DNA from: Pogostemon cablin | Taxonomy: Eukaryota; Streptophyta; Magnoliopsida; Lamiales; Lamiaceae | DNA length: 64,000 bases | Direction of reading: 5' to 3' | NCBI GenBank assembly: GCA_023678885.1 | Contig: CM042985.1 | Coordinates: forward strand, 21,616,465-21,680,464 | Part shown: in pieces, positions 13,818-26,252 of the stretch | Numbering within the stretch: position 1 is the stretch's first letter | Layout of the letters: every line of letters starts with the position of its first letter | Position numbers and translations under genes: made by a program | Notes under the pieces: model-generated | Database searches by the model: none | Told to the model about the DNA's origin: nothing | Seen by the model: the letters and a program-made list of their open reading frames with translations, nothing else

Positions 13818-16800
13818 ATGGAAGCTGTCCAAAATGACAACGGCAACGCCGCCGCCGGAGAGGAGGATCTGGTTGGTCCCGGTCCGGCTCCAATCCGCCG
13901 GCCTAAACGTCCCTTGCTATTTGAACAGGCCTATCTCGATGCCCTACCCTCCGCCAACATGTATGTGTGTGTTCTGTTCTAAACCAAATTTTTAGGGTTT
14001 AGGGTTTTTTATTTAAAAATGAAAATTTGCTGAAGTTGTAGTTAACTCAGAGTCGAATTCAATGCAGGTACGAGAAGAGTTACATGCACCGCGATGTTGT
14101 TACGCATGTTGCGGTGTCCGCGGCTGATTTTTTCATATCTGGGAGTGAGGATGGTATGAATTTTAACAGTATTTAAGATGCTTAGATGCGTCATATGGAT
14201 TTATTTCAGTATTGCTGATCTTAAGTTTGGATATTTATATTAAAGTTTTCTTCATGTTTGGAATACACTTTAATTTCATTTTCTTGAAACATCAGCTATC
14301 ATGTAGGTGAGAATATACTCTGTTTTCCTTTACTGATTGCTAGCTTGCATATTGTGGTATGAGTAGTTGAAGCATTTTGGTTTCTTGTTTCTGATGCTGT
14401 GTGGTTTTTTTGTAGGCTTTTTGATTGGCTTGCTCTAGACTTTGTTGATTTGTTTGTGAGATTCATACTGGATTTTTTTAATTACTTTACTAATAATGTA
14501 ATTGCAACGATGTAAAACATCAGCTTCTGTTTGCTGTTTCTGTCCTGGCTGATTGGTACGAGCAGTTAAGTTTTTTGATTGTCTGATTCTCTGAGGTGTG
14601 ATTTATTGTGGGTCTTTGAACTTGATTGTGAAGACTCTGTTGATCTGATTGAGAGAATCCTTCTCGATTTTAAATTTTTTAAAAATCTCCACATTTCTAT
14701 TATAGCAATACACTATAATTGTACTCATGCTATACAGAATATATGTGAATTATATTGGTTATGTTGCAGTAGGCATCATTTTATTAAATTTTGTGTTTTT
14801 ACAGGCCACATAAAATTTTGGAAGAAAAAGCCCATTGGTATAGAATTTGCAAAACATTTTAGGTCCCATCTTGGTCCAATTGAAGGCTTAGCGGTGAGTT
14901 CCTCTGTTTTCTGGTGTTTTTAATAGTATTAAGATAATTTTTTTACAATATTACAACTATTTTCTTCCTTATTGCATCTTAGAATTCTTTTTCGCCTTCT
15001 CTTTATGATTTGTATGATTTAGCGTTTAAAAACATCTCCGGAGGGCAACAACTTTCCGACTTCTGAACTTTCTTTCTGGAATTTGTTTATGTAGATTTTT
15101 GTATAGTTTGTATAGTTTTAGTAATCATGTTCTCTTTTTTTTCTCTTTCATTTATGTCATATTGGATATTTTCCACATCTATTTTCGTTAAGCTTCTTCA
15201 CTCAGTCATTAACTTATTATTTATTTGGTCTCGCAGGTTAGCATAGATGGCACACTGTGTTGTACAATTTCAAATGATCATTCAGTGAAAATATATGATG
15301 TGTTTAACTATGATATGATGGCCATGATACGTCTTCCATTTGCTCCTGGTTGTATTGAATGGGTCTACAAACAAGGGGATGTGAAGGCAAAACTAGCTGT
15401 TAGTGATCGCAACTCTTCCTTTGTTCACATATATGATGCTCGATCTGGATCAAATGAATCCATTGTATCAAGAGAGGTATTTCCCCATATAAATTATAAT
15501 GTGAAGTTGAAATCTGCAGTTGCTTGGATTGCTCTTATAACGCCTTATCATGTCCGATTTCTTTTGAGCAGGTGCACATGGGACCAGTAAAATGCATGAA
15601 GTACAACCATGAATTTGATGTTGTGATTTCTGCAGATGATAAAGGAATCATTGAATACTGGAATCCTGCTTCGCTTCAGTTCCCCGAAACTGGGTTAGTT
15701 TAAATTTTGTGCTTCACTTCAGACTCTGCAAAACTCTTTCCATGGGGGGTTGAAACTTGTTTTAGATATCAGTTAGCGACTTCTTCTTCTTTTTCCTTTT
15801 TTTTTTCTTGGTGAATGTGAATCAGAATGAAGCATATCAGCTGCCATTTAGATATTTCTATATTTATAGATTTTTTTTCCTAATCTTTTGAATGCATTTG
15901 ATATGATATAAAATTTTAGAGTTTTAGATCTTTAGATGATATCTTATGTGTTGTCATTTATTTAAACCATTACTAGAGAAGGGATCCAGTCCTCTTTCTT
16001 TTGTTGTCTATAGATGTCTTTTAGTCTGGATTAGTATTGTTGCCATTTAGTTTCCTTTGGTCCTTGTTTGTTTAATGGGTTTTGTTACAACATTGGCATG
16101 CAGGGTGAATTTTAGACTTAAGAGTGATACAGATCTGTTTGCAATTGTAAAAAGCAAGACTTCAGTTTCTTCCATTGAGGTATTTAATTTAGTATTCTTT
16201 GGTTATATATATTTTTTATCGTTTTATCCTGTCATCCTAATAGCTTAGTTATGTAACCTGTTAACAAATATATTCTAGTTGCTTTAGCTTATATATTTAC
16301 CTGTTTTACACAATCCATTGTCTGTTCTAACTACTTTCTAGGTCAGTCCAGATGGAAAGCAATTTTCAGTCACATCACCTGATCGTAGAATTCGTATATT
16401 TTGGTTCAGAACTGGAAAATTGAGGCGTGTTTATGATGAATCTCTTGAGGTAATATATATGTATATGCTTCGCCTATTTCATTAAACTTGGTTTTCTTTG
16501 AAAAATGGTATGAATTTTTCATCTTCCTTTGTTAGGTTGCCCAAGATCTTCAGAGGAATGATGTCCCTTTATACAGGCTTGAAGCTATTGATTTTGGACG
16601 ACGAATGGCTGTAGAGAAAGAAATTGAGAAAACAGAAAATGCACCTCAACCTAATGCCGTATTCGATGAAAGCTCCAACTTCCTTATATATGCCACCCTT
16701 CTTGGAATTAAAGTACCCAATAAAATCTCTTCGTAGTGTGTAAATGTTAACATTCTATTTGTTTGTGAATTATATTCTGATGAGATTGCATAATTTTTTC

Positions 16801-18516
16801 ACCATCAATCTAAAACAGAGGATCATGCAGCAATCTTTCTCGTGTTTTAGGTTGTAAATCTGCAAACCAACAAAGTTTCCCGGATCCTAGGAAAGGTGGA
16901 GAACAATGATAGATTCCTAAAAATTGCATTATATCAAGGAGATAGAAGCAGTAAAAAAGTACGAAAAATTCCTGCAGCAGCAGCAAATGTCAATGAAAGC
17001 AAAGATCCACTCGTGGATCCCACTCTCTTGTGCTGTGCTTTCAAGAAGCACAGGATCTATTTATTCAGGTATTAATTCATCGCCCGGTCATATCAGTAAT
17101 GTAGCTATACAAACCATTCACACATGTCAGCTATCTGAAGTTCATCACAGTATTGTGTGATAACTGCCATTTTCTCCCAGTGCATACATGGATATTCATA
17201 TAACAAATGGCGAATAAATATACACCTATTTTTAATGGTATATCTTTAAGATAATTTAATAGTCAAGTAGCTTGGTAATAGAAAACTTGAGTCTATTTTT
17301 TAAACTTGGAATGCATATTAGTCATACACAGTAGGATTCTATGGATTCATCTTTGTAAACCTGGATAAAGTGATTACTGTTGCTTTGCAGTCGGAGAGAA
17401 CCTGAGGAACCTGAAGATGCGACTAAAGGTAGAGATGTGTTTAACGAAAAACCACCTGCTGATGAACTATTGGCAGCATCAGATATTGGAAAAGCTGTTA
17501 CAACATCCCTCCCAGATAATGTGGTAAGTGGTTTCCCTTTTGCTGTCCACGACTGGCTGTCCACGACTGGTATTTTCATGTTTTTCCTCATTTTTTGGGG
17601 GGGTGGGGGATTGCTTCTTCATTTTGCTTTTAAAAAAGTGATTACACTTTCATTTAATCAGCTACTTATTATGTTCCAGATCATGCACACCACAATGGGT
17701 GATATTCACATGCGGTTGTATCCTGAAGAATGTCCTAGAACAGTGGAGAACTTCACAACACATTGCAGGAATGGCTATTATGACAATTTGATCTTTCACC
17801 GAGTCATCAAAGGTTTCATGATTCAGACAGGAGACCCCCTGGGAGATGGCACTGGTGGGCAATCTATATGGGGAAGGGAATTTGAAGATGAGTTCCACAA
17901 GAGGTAAGTTCTACTTTGGTCCTTGATAGTTGATACATGGAGGATCAGTTATGGTATTTAGTTGCAGCTAGGATAAACTGAAGTGTTTCTTTGTCTCTCT
18001 GAGGCTCTATATTTCCTTGAAATCGTCCAAAAAATGCAGCATGTGTATATTATGGTATTGTATCTCACATGCTAATGAATGGATGATAGTCGACAGATGT
18101 TATGTCAATCTATTCAAGGTCCAATGTTAATAAAGGTTCTGCACTTTTGCAGTTTGCGGCATGACAGACCCTTCACAGTTTCGATGGCAAATGCTGGGCC
18201 GAACACCAATGGCTCCCAATTCTTCATTACAACGGTTGCCACTCCATGGTTGGACAACAAACACACTGTTTTTGGTAGAGTTGCTAAAGGAATGGATGTT
18301 GTACAGGTACATCACCTTCATTTTTATTAACCTGGAAAATACATTTCCTAAACTTACACTCTTATAAGTGCGGGTTTGGGTGTAAATCTAGTGCAAATTG
18401 ATATTATAATCTCAGTAATTTATGAAATGTAACAGGGGATAGAGAAAGTGAAGACAGACAAGGCAGACAAGCCATATCAAGATGTGAAAATCCTGAATGT
18501 CACTATTCCAAAGTGA
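13818..18516 (+). CDS. CYP71: WD40-repeat cyclophilin, CYP71 type (peptidyl-prolyl isomerase), 13 exons
   Basis: Exons: 13818-13960, 14068-14153, 14805-14893, 15237-15476, 15572-15693, 16104-16179, 16342-16449, 16536-16712, 16851-17068, 17391-17523, 17680-17903, 18153-18306 and 18436-18516. All introns are GT-AG and the sum is 616 codons plus TGA, close to the 631 aa of Arabidopsis CYP71. The N-terminal part has WD40 blades (FFISGSEDGHIKFWKKK, CTISNDHSVKIYDV, VVISADDKGIIEYWNP, SVTSPDRRIRIFWF). The C-terminal 160 residues are a cyclophilin domain with the active-site Arg in FHRVIKGFMIQTGDP and the conserved SMANAGPNTNGSQFFIT and PWLDNKHTVFGRV. In Arabidopsis the protein acts in the nucleus with histone H3 in gene silencing and organ formation; that role is inferred here by homology. 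The ATG is the first in frame and opens MEAVQNDNG. No disruption was seen. Confidence 0.95.
13991..14007 (+). promoter_or_regulatory. telo-box-like motif in CYP71 intron 1
   Basis: TTTAGGGTTTAGGGTTTT, two telomere-type units (AAACCCTAAA on the other strand), lies about 30 bp into intron 1. Telo-boxes near the start of plant housekeeping and replication genes are known binding sites for TRB/Pur-alpha-type factors. Function here is inferred. Confidence 0.5.
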
Positions 18517-19157
18517 TGTGAATCAGTTTATATCTCAATTTGGTGGGTAATTAATCATCTCCATCAAATCTCTGATTTACTATACAGATGATAGGCCCTT
18601 TTGAATGGCCAGCCCTTCCTAGTCTTCCTTTTGTCTTTATCTATTATGACAGAAATTATGAGATGATCAAGTATCAATTGATTTTTGATGATTTATTTAT
18701 GAAAACCATAAATATGATTTCTACCGAGAATTTTGCTTTGAATGAACAATAGTGGTGCTTTAGCCCATAGAATTTACAGAATTTTAAGTACCTTCTGCAA
18801 GCTTCCTTGTATTTAGCTTGTATTTTTACGTTGCTTCCATTCGGATTTTTTTTCTTTTCTTTACGAGCTAGTCTCTTAAGAATCAAGAGTATACGGTAAA
18901 CCCTATTTATTTATGTATTGAAAAGACAATTATACTTGAATCTAAGGATATAATCTATGTTTCAATTGCTAGTCTAGGTTTAGGATTATGTAATAAATTC
19001 ATTGTTCTAGATAGTTGGGATTTAGTAAAATTAAATTGCATAAATCTCAATTATTATCTCTTAAGCATATCACATTCTACTCTTTCACACACATCATCTC
19101 CTTCTCTTGCATATTAATTCGATATTAAATTAAAAATTCCCATCTTTCTCTTTTTTC
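18517..19157. other. CYP71 3' UTR and AT-rich spacer
   Basis: The 3' UTR is followed by AT-rich DNA. No gene or element end was recognised. Confidence 0.5.
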
Positions 19158-19525
19158 TCAATTTAATCATGAAATATCTTTATATCAATTAAATACACGA
19201 TCTTTTTCGTATTTTTTTTAATTTAATCATGATTTAAAAAAAAATAAATTTAGTCATAAATTTTGGAGTATAAATTTGTTATGAACTGTTTAATAATTTT
19301 TTATATTTATAATATTTAAATTTATTTATATTATATTTTAAATATGTAACATGCAATTATTTTATTAATTGACATAATTATATATTTTATTAATGAAAAA
19401 TTTTGTGATTAAATTATAATAAAAATATATAAATTAAAATTTAAAATTACTAACATATTGGTTTTGATTTTAAAATTAATGTTCGTGCTAGATCATTTAT
19501 TTAAACTTAAATAATTTGAAAATAA

Positions 19526-19578
<53 letters not shown>

Positions 19579-19845
19579 TTTCTAAAACCTTTTTTTCGAC
19601 GAGGTCGCAGGAATTTAAATACGTTTTGTTTAATTTTTTTTGTTATTTGGCCAAAATCGATTATGAATTATTTTATGACTTTTTTATATTTATAATATAT
19701 AATTTATACATTATATAATAAAAAAATTCTTTGATTAAATTATGAAATATAAAAGATATTTTAAGAAGTAAAATTCATGATTAAATTAAAAACATACAAA
19801 AAGACCATGTATTTAATTGATAAAAAGATACTTCATGATTAAATC
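19158..19845. repeat. large inverted repeat with subterminal units
   Basis: The left arm 19,158-19,233 (AATTTAATCATGAAATATC, then TCAATTAAATACA) reappears reverse-complemented at 19,774-19,845, with about 540 bp of AT-rich DNA between. The phrase AATTTAATCATGA recurs in both arms and once more to the right as CGTGATTAAATT near 19,891. This looks like a foldback or MITE-type element, but target duplications were not found. A (TAA)n run occupies about 19,530-19,575. Confidence 0.5.
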
Positions 19846-20162
19846 GAGAGAATATGAAAAGGTCGGGTATTTTTTTGATGAAAAAAAGTTCGTGATTAAA
19901 TTAAGAAAGGAGGAAAAGATGGTGTATTTCAACGTAATTAATCTTAATTTAAAACTATGTTTACTAGATTAAGCAATATAATATTCTAGCCTACTTGACT
20001 ACTGAACTCTTCACTTAAGTAAGAGACCAGATTTAATTCTCATTGGGAACAAATTAGGAGAGGTGATATAAAGAGGCATGGAAAGGGGGAAGTAAGGGTG
20101 CTTAGTGCATATTAACTACTAATAAGACTAACAACTGACATTTACAGATAAAAAAAAAAAAT

Positions 20163-20304
20163 TTACTTCTTGAGTAAGTCTAATGTACCGTCGGCTCCAT
20201 GACGAACCAAGATGTGTTTGATCTTGAGGAAGTGAGTGTACAGCTTCTTATGGAGAGTGTAGCGGAGTGGCAGCCTCTCATGTCTTGGAAGACATTCTCA
20301 GCCG
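20163..20304 (-). pseudogene. short coding-like remnant, unrecognised
   Basis: Reading the minus strand gives about 46 codons with balanced, protein-like composition (including LHKKLYTHFLKIKHIL and RHGADGTLDLLKK) ending at TAA. The GC content is well above that of the surroundings. Further upstream on the same strand another peptide-like stretch (VKAPFAIFVGSEPF) is separated by stops. I do not recognise the family. It could be the last-exon relic of a gene or captured sequence, or chance. Confidence 0.25.
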
Positions 20305-20774
20305 ATTTGTCTGTGTTCAAAAATAAGAGAACGGTTCGCTACCAACAAAGATGGCGAATGGAGCTTTCACATTGAGGTGAGATGCGAATTCGAGATAACG
20401 TTTTGATTTGTTCCCGGTGAAAAAAAAATACTCTTTTGGGGGACGTGTTTGAGTTGTCATCTCCCACCCTACTCTCATCTCATCGTTGGACAAACTCTCG
20501 TCATCCTTTAATTTTCATCTATTTCTCATTCTTTCTCTCACTCTAATCCATCTTTTTCTCTAATAAATTAAATAATACTTAAATAAATATATTAGAATTA
20601 AAATTTAAGAGATACTTACTATTAGATACAATACATCTCCTACTATCACTATTAAATATATGGACTTCAAATTATTATTATAGGGTACAAAATTAAATTG
20701 TGCAATTTCAATTATGTCCTTTCACTTCATTCTATCATAATAATAAATATATTTAATTACTGCACTGCATTATT

Positions 20775-21460
20775 ACAATATAATTATGCACAACTGCTGA
20801 ATAATTTTGCACAACATGAATTTTTTTATACTGTATATATTTTTCCGGCGAACTTGACGTGATTTTTTTGCACAATTAGTATATAATTATGCACAACTTG
20901 TGAATAATTTTGCATAATAATTTCTTCACATATTTTTCCAGCGAACTTTACGTGAATAATTTTGTACAACTAGTGAATAATTTTACACAATATAATTTTT
21001 TACATATTTTTCCGGCATGTATTTTGGCCAATTTTTTATTTTCTTCAACTTTCTCAATTCTTCATGCTTTTCTTCAACGTTTATTTTCATAATTTCCTCA
21101 ATTTGATTCCATTTTTCTCCTTAGATATTTTTAACTCAAAACACCTCAATTTCCTACATGAAAATAGCATGATTCATACACTTTCCTTCAAAAACACAAA
21201 CAACACAAATAAAAAAAATAAAACACCAAAAATAGCATAAAAATACGCAAAAATCACACGAACACGACTCTAAAATCTATCAAATTTTTACGCTAATCAG
21301 AACTTGACATGAATAATTTTGCACAATTAGTGTATAATTATGCATAACTAGTTAATAATTTTGTACAACATAATTTTCGTACATATTTCTCCAACGAATG
21401 ATGAACAACTAGTGAATAATTTTGCATAACATAATTTTGTACATATTTTTCCGTTGAATG
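20775..21460. repeat. tandem-type repeat built on a GCACAACTAGTGAATAATTT motif
   Basis: Units of about 100 bp carry the words AATAATTTTGCACAA, ACATATTTTTCCGGCGAA and ACTTGACGTGAA. They recur at about 20,775-21,020 and again at 21,297-21,460, with a 280-bp unrelated stretch between. The right block runs directly into the Stowaway-like MITE at 21,464. Confidence 0.6.
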
Positions 21461-21463
21461 ATA

Positions 21464-21736
21464 CTCCCTCCGTCCCAACTTCAACTTCACACTTTCCGTT
21501 TTGGTCCGTCCCAAATTCAACTTCACACTTCCATAAAAGGAAAAAACAACAAACTAATATCCCTCTAATATACTTTAATTTCAAATTTGCCATCACCTTT
21601 TTAACACACATAACATACTTTATCATTTATTTATTACCCAAAAATATCATACTACCCTCAAAAGTAAGTCAAAAAGTGACATTTCTTAAACTCCGTATCT
21701 ACAGTAAATGTGAACTTGAATTTGGGACGGAGGGAG
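21464..21736. mobile_element. Stowaway-like MITE (Tc1/mariner)
   Basis: The 273-bp element has terminal inverted repeats CTCCCTCCGTCCCAA / TTTGGGACGGAGGGAG and a TA duplication on each side (21,462-21,463 and 21,737-21,738). The sub-terminal phrase CTTCAACTTCACACTT is repeated near the left end. It is non-coding. Confidence 0.85.
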
Positions 21737-21738
21737 TA

Positions 21739-22941
21739 CTATTTAAAATGTTCGTTGCAGAATTATGAAAATTTAAATCCCAATTATGTAGTTCATTCCA
21801 TATAGTCTAAACTACACCTTAAGCCCACATCATAAGTGACGAAGTCCGATATCCTATTGTCCGCACTAGCACCATCTGACTATATCTGTAGCCATATGTA
21901 GACTGTGGTGATGATGTGTTCCTCACAGGTGAACACATCATGAAATCAGTAAGATGGACTCTCACAGGGAATAATTTTGATGATCAATACCTTCCTAAAA
22001 TTTCGAACATGGAAAGAATTACTTTCTCTCTCCTCTTATTGGGAAGTGCTAAAGGAGTAATGAATAAGAATTGATGACTATGATGCATTGATGCGAAAGG
22101 AGTAATTAATAATATATTTTTTTCCTTTTTAAATATTTAATTGGTGTTATATTAGTATATCTTTTTTATTAATTTCATTAACATAATGTAACTTATTAGG
22201 TTTGAATCTTTAACCTCTTAGTTAGAATAAGTTACTTCTATCGCCTTAACTAACTATAACTTTATTTTTATTTTGAGTTTTATTTTATTATACATGACTT
22301 CAACACTTTTATTTAATTTATTAAAATATAATTTTTAAAATCATTTAATACATTTAAAATTGAGTTGTTATTATAATAATTAATTTTAAAAAATTATTAT
22401 ATTATACGATACAATTTTATTAAGAAATATAATAATTTAAATAATTAAAAATAATTATATTATATAATTAAAATATATTTTTATTATAAATAAATTTATA
22501 TGTATTAAAATTATTTTAAATAAATATAAAAATATTTTTTCATACATTACTAATATTTCTATATAAAATAATAAATATTTTACATAATAATCATTTTATT
22601 TATATGATCATATATATTTTTTCAACTTGTATAATATATAAATTGTTTAATAGTGTGCTAACTTTTTTTAATTATTTAAACTATATAAAATGTTATGTAT
22701 TTAAAAATATAATTTGATAGTGTTAAATATTTCATAACGTTACATAAAAGGTGTAATATATAAAAAATGACACTACTAAAATATTATATATAAAAAAGTG
22801 TAATCTGAAAAGTGTTATATTTATAAGAATATTATTTACAAAGTGTTACTTTTATAAAAATGATACTTATCGATGTTGCATATAAAATAAGTATTACATA
22901 TTATTAAAATTTAAACAATGTTACAATTAAGTGTTATATAT
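21739..22941. other. AT-rich spacer
   Basis: The left part (to about 22,080) has mixed composition. From about 22,110 the sequence is extremely AT-rich with many short repeats such as AGTGTTA(T)AT. No coding segment was recognised. Confidence 0.5.
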
Positions 22942-22959
22942 TGTGATATCCAGAATATT

Positions 22960-23004
<45 letters not shown>

Positions 23005-23144
23005 TTTAATAAAGATATAGATATATATCAATTCTTAGTTCATATAAGTATTAAATTTTAAATTTCTTTTTAGATTTTATTTTTTATTTTATATATCTTT
23101 CCTAAATTCAAACCCAAGCCCAAACATATTCTCTAAAAGTGTAA

Positions 23145-23415
23145 GACAAAGTCTCTTGTGAGACGCTACTTATGTGCGACCGTTGGTAAAACGTGTTAAA
23201 GTAAGTCTATTATACAGATAAAGTATGTTTAATTATTGTTAAAGTATGTTTTGTAAAGTATGATGGATGATGAATTAAAGTATGATTTTAGGATGTTATA
23301 ATATGATTCATTATTGACATACTTTAACTACAAATAAGCATACTTGACCTCTATGATAATCATACTTTAATAATGGGTCAATCCGTCTCACAACCGTCTC
23401 ACAAGAGAGTCTCTC
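23145..23415. mobile_element. Mutator-like MITE inserted in the LTR of element F
   Basis: The 271-bp insert is flanked by the 9-bp duplication AAAGTGTAA (23,136-23,144 and 23,416-23,424). Its ends GACAAAGTCTCTTGTGAGACG and CGTCTCACAAGAGAGTCTCTC are inverted copies. The other LTR copy (near 29,006) shows the empty site with a single AAAGTGTAA. Confidence 0.88.
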
Positions 23416-23661
23416 AAAGTGTAAAGCCCAAACTATTTATCATATAAAAACAAAAGTATTGGTCTTTTATTTCATTCTTTTCCAGTACCGAAAAAATTAA
23501 GGTTTACAAAATAAAAAAAAAGAAAACTGAGAAACATATTTTTTCATTGTTTTTCCTTTGAAAATCCGTAGAAGGTTATAAAATCTTATTCAAAGCTCCA
23601 TCAACGAGTGTTAAACTCACTTACAAAATTAAGGCAATTTATTTGTATAATTTCAAAAAAA

Positions 23662-23701
<40 letters not shown>

Positions 23702-24846
23702 TATTAATTCCAATAGTAATGAATTTTTTATATGTCGTTTATTGTTTGGTTCTAAACCTAATTTAAAATTTCATGATTTTTGAAACTATATTTTATTTTA
23801 TATAAATTTTATACTTCTGTTTGCAGAATCTGAAATTGTAAGCATATCCGATTAGAAAATTCGAATTTATAAAGTTTAGTTTTCTAAATCCAATGAATTT
23901 TGGATATGTCATAATTCTTATATTTTTAAATGTTCAGTAAAATTTTCAGATTTAAAATAAGATTATTTTAATTTATATTAATTTTATACTACTTCAAAAT
24001 ATGTTTAAAGAGAATCTTAATGTATCTTCTAAAAATATTAAAATCTTATCTACTGACCTTTAAAAATTATGATTTTTTTATATTTTATATATTGATATAT
24101 TTATTATAACATATATTAATTTTATATAATTTTGACCTATATATTTTAAGATACTTAGTTTTATCACAACATGACAGAAATTCCAGCTTCTATATATAGT
24201 TTCAGTTTTAAAGATATGAAACATATACTTATACATCTTAAAACATAATATTTCATGTTAGATGACGAACATTACAAGGATCAAGTATAATCAATTACAT
24301 CCATATGCATCCACGACATTCATTCCAATTGGGAAATTCTTACTTGACTTTATTAACTGCTGCTTATGGTATCTTTGAGTTCATGCATGTACAGATATGT
24401 CTCCTGACCTTTATAAACGAGACATAGATCTCATGACCTTTATAAACGAGACTTTTACTACTTGAATAATTGAGAAATCAGTTATGCAGTACATTTACAT
24501 TTACATGATTTATGTTACTTAATTTGATATTTGCATGTGGTATTTAATTCTGGCAAGTATAATATCTCCACTGAGCTTGTGGTTTTGCTCATCCCATCAC
24601 TTCATAACATTTCAAGTTTAAGAGATGGAACGTAGAGAGAGACGATGGGTGGTGATTGTTTATCAGTATGAAAATAAAGGAATTAATACAATTGCATTTT
24701 AGAAAATTAAATCTCTTATTTTATAAATTCTATTGATTGCTTAAAGGTTGACTTTTTAACTGGAATAATATGATTATTATTCAAAGGGAATTTCATTAGA
24801 TTTATTTTCACTTTTAAATCATATGTTTGAGACTTAGTTGAAAATA

Positions 24847-24880
<34 letters not shown>

Positions 24881-24923
24881 TAGTATAAAACCCGCGTATT
24901 ACGCTGAATCATTAATTTATTAT

Positions 24924-25224
24924 TCCTCCATCCCAGGTATTTTTATCCATTCGTCCCGGGTATTTTTATCTATTTATACTGGCATGGAGATTAAGACGCG
25001 TTATTTTTTTTAATAAAAAGTAGGGATAAATTAATAATTTAAAAAGAAAAAGTAAATAAAGTTATTGAGAATGATGAATAAAGTGTAAAAAAGTAATTAA
25101 AGTTGTTGAGATTGTAAAAAGTAGGTAATAAAATATTATGTATTTTTACCATTAAAGAAATGACTAAAAATACATGACATACCCAAAAATAAAAAAATTG
25201 TAAAAATACGTGGGACAGAGGGAG
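24924..25224. mobile_element. Stowaway-like MITE nested in the AT-rich insert
   Basis: The left end CCTCCATCCCAGGTATTTTT is followed by a near-duplicate, CGTCCCGGGTATTTTT. The right end is AAAATACGTGGGACAGAGGG before AGTA. The ends are inverted to each other and the size (about 300 bp) fits. Confidence 0.6.
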
Positions 25225-25913
25225 TATTTATATAGTTACTAATACAGATATATGCATGAAATTATAATATAAAAATATTAATTCAGTAAAACTTAAATTT
25301 TTTTAAGGTTTCTTTTAACAAATTATTATAAATGAGTTTGTACCATATTTTTATTAACAAATTAATCAATTTAAATTTATCGTGAATAACTAAATTAATT
25401 AAATTGATATAGTGCAAGGAAAAATCAAATCTTAAAATAAATGTATAAATATTTATATAACACCAAAACAAACTCTCATTTTCATAATATATATGAAAAA
25501 ATAATTATTAAAAGACCTTTTAACAATTTAATAAAAATTGAGAAATAATTATTCAAAATTAAAATTTTATACGTAAAATAAAATAAATAAATATATTGAG
25601 TAAGATACGTAACATTTCTTATCTAAATTAGGATATATGTTATGAGGAGTAAGAGTTTTAGTAACAAAAAAAAGTATATATATCGCGATGAACATGATAT
25701 CTCCTGCTAATTAAATAACATAAAAAAATATATTAAATAAGTTATGCTTATAAAATAATAAATAAAATTGAGAATAATAAAATTAATTAATAATTAAAAA
25801 TTGAAAAAAAATTATAGGCATGGTGAAATTAAAATTAAATTCTCATTTCTTATATCTTCTTATTAATTAATAAAAATTAAGAATAATCATTAAAAAACAT
25901 AAAAATATATAAG

Positions 25914-25962
<49 letters not shown>

Positions 25963-26252
25963 TAAGATATGCTCATGAAATAATTAATAAAAAATTAAGA
26001 AAATTTTTGGAGTGAAACTCTACTTTAGCATTGTTTACATAAAAAAAATATGTAATTCAACATAAAAAAAATTAAAAAAAAATAAAAATAAAAAACTTTC
26101 AAAGGTAAATAAAAAATAAAAACAAACAGTGAAAAGTCTAATATTTTACATAAAACTAATAAAATTGTAAAATATAAAGAGAGAAAATTCTAAATAAATA
26201 GGGAAATGAACTCTTATATATAAATAAAAATATTTTATTTTTAGTTTTTTTT

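Noticed and set aside
23656..23704. Poly(A) followed by (AT)n as a possible LINE/SINE tail
   Set aside because: No coding or SINE-like body precedes it and no target duplication was found. A simple repeat within the LTR is the simpler reading.
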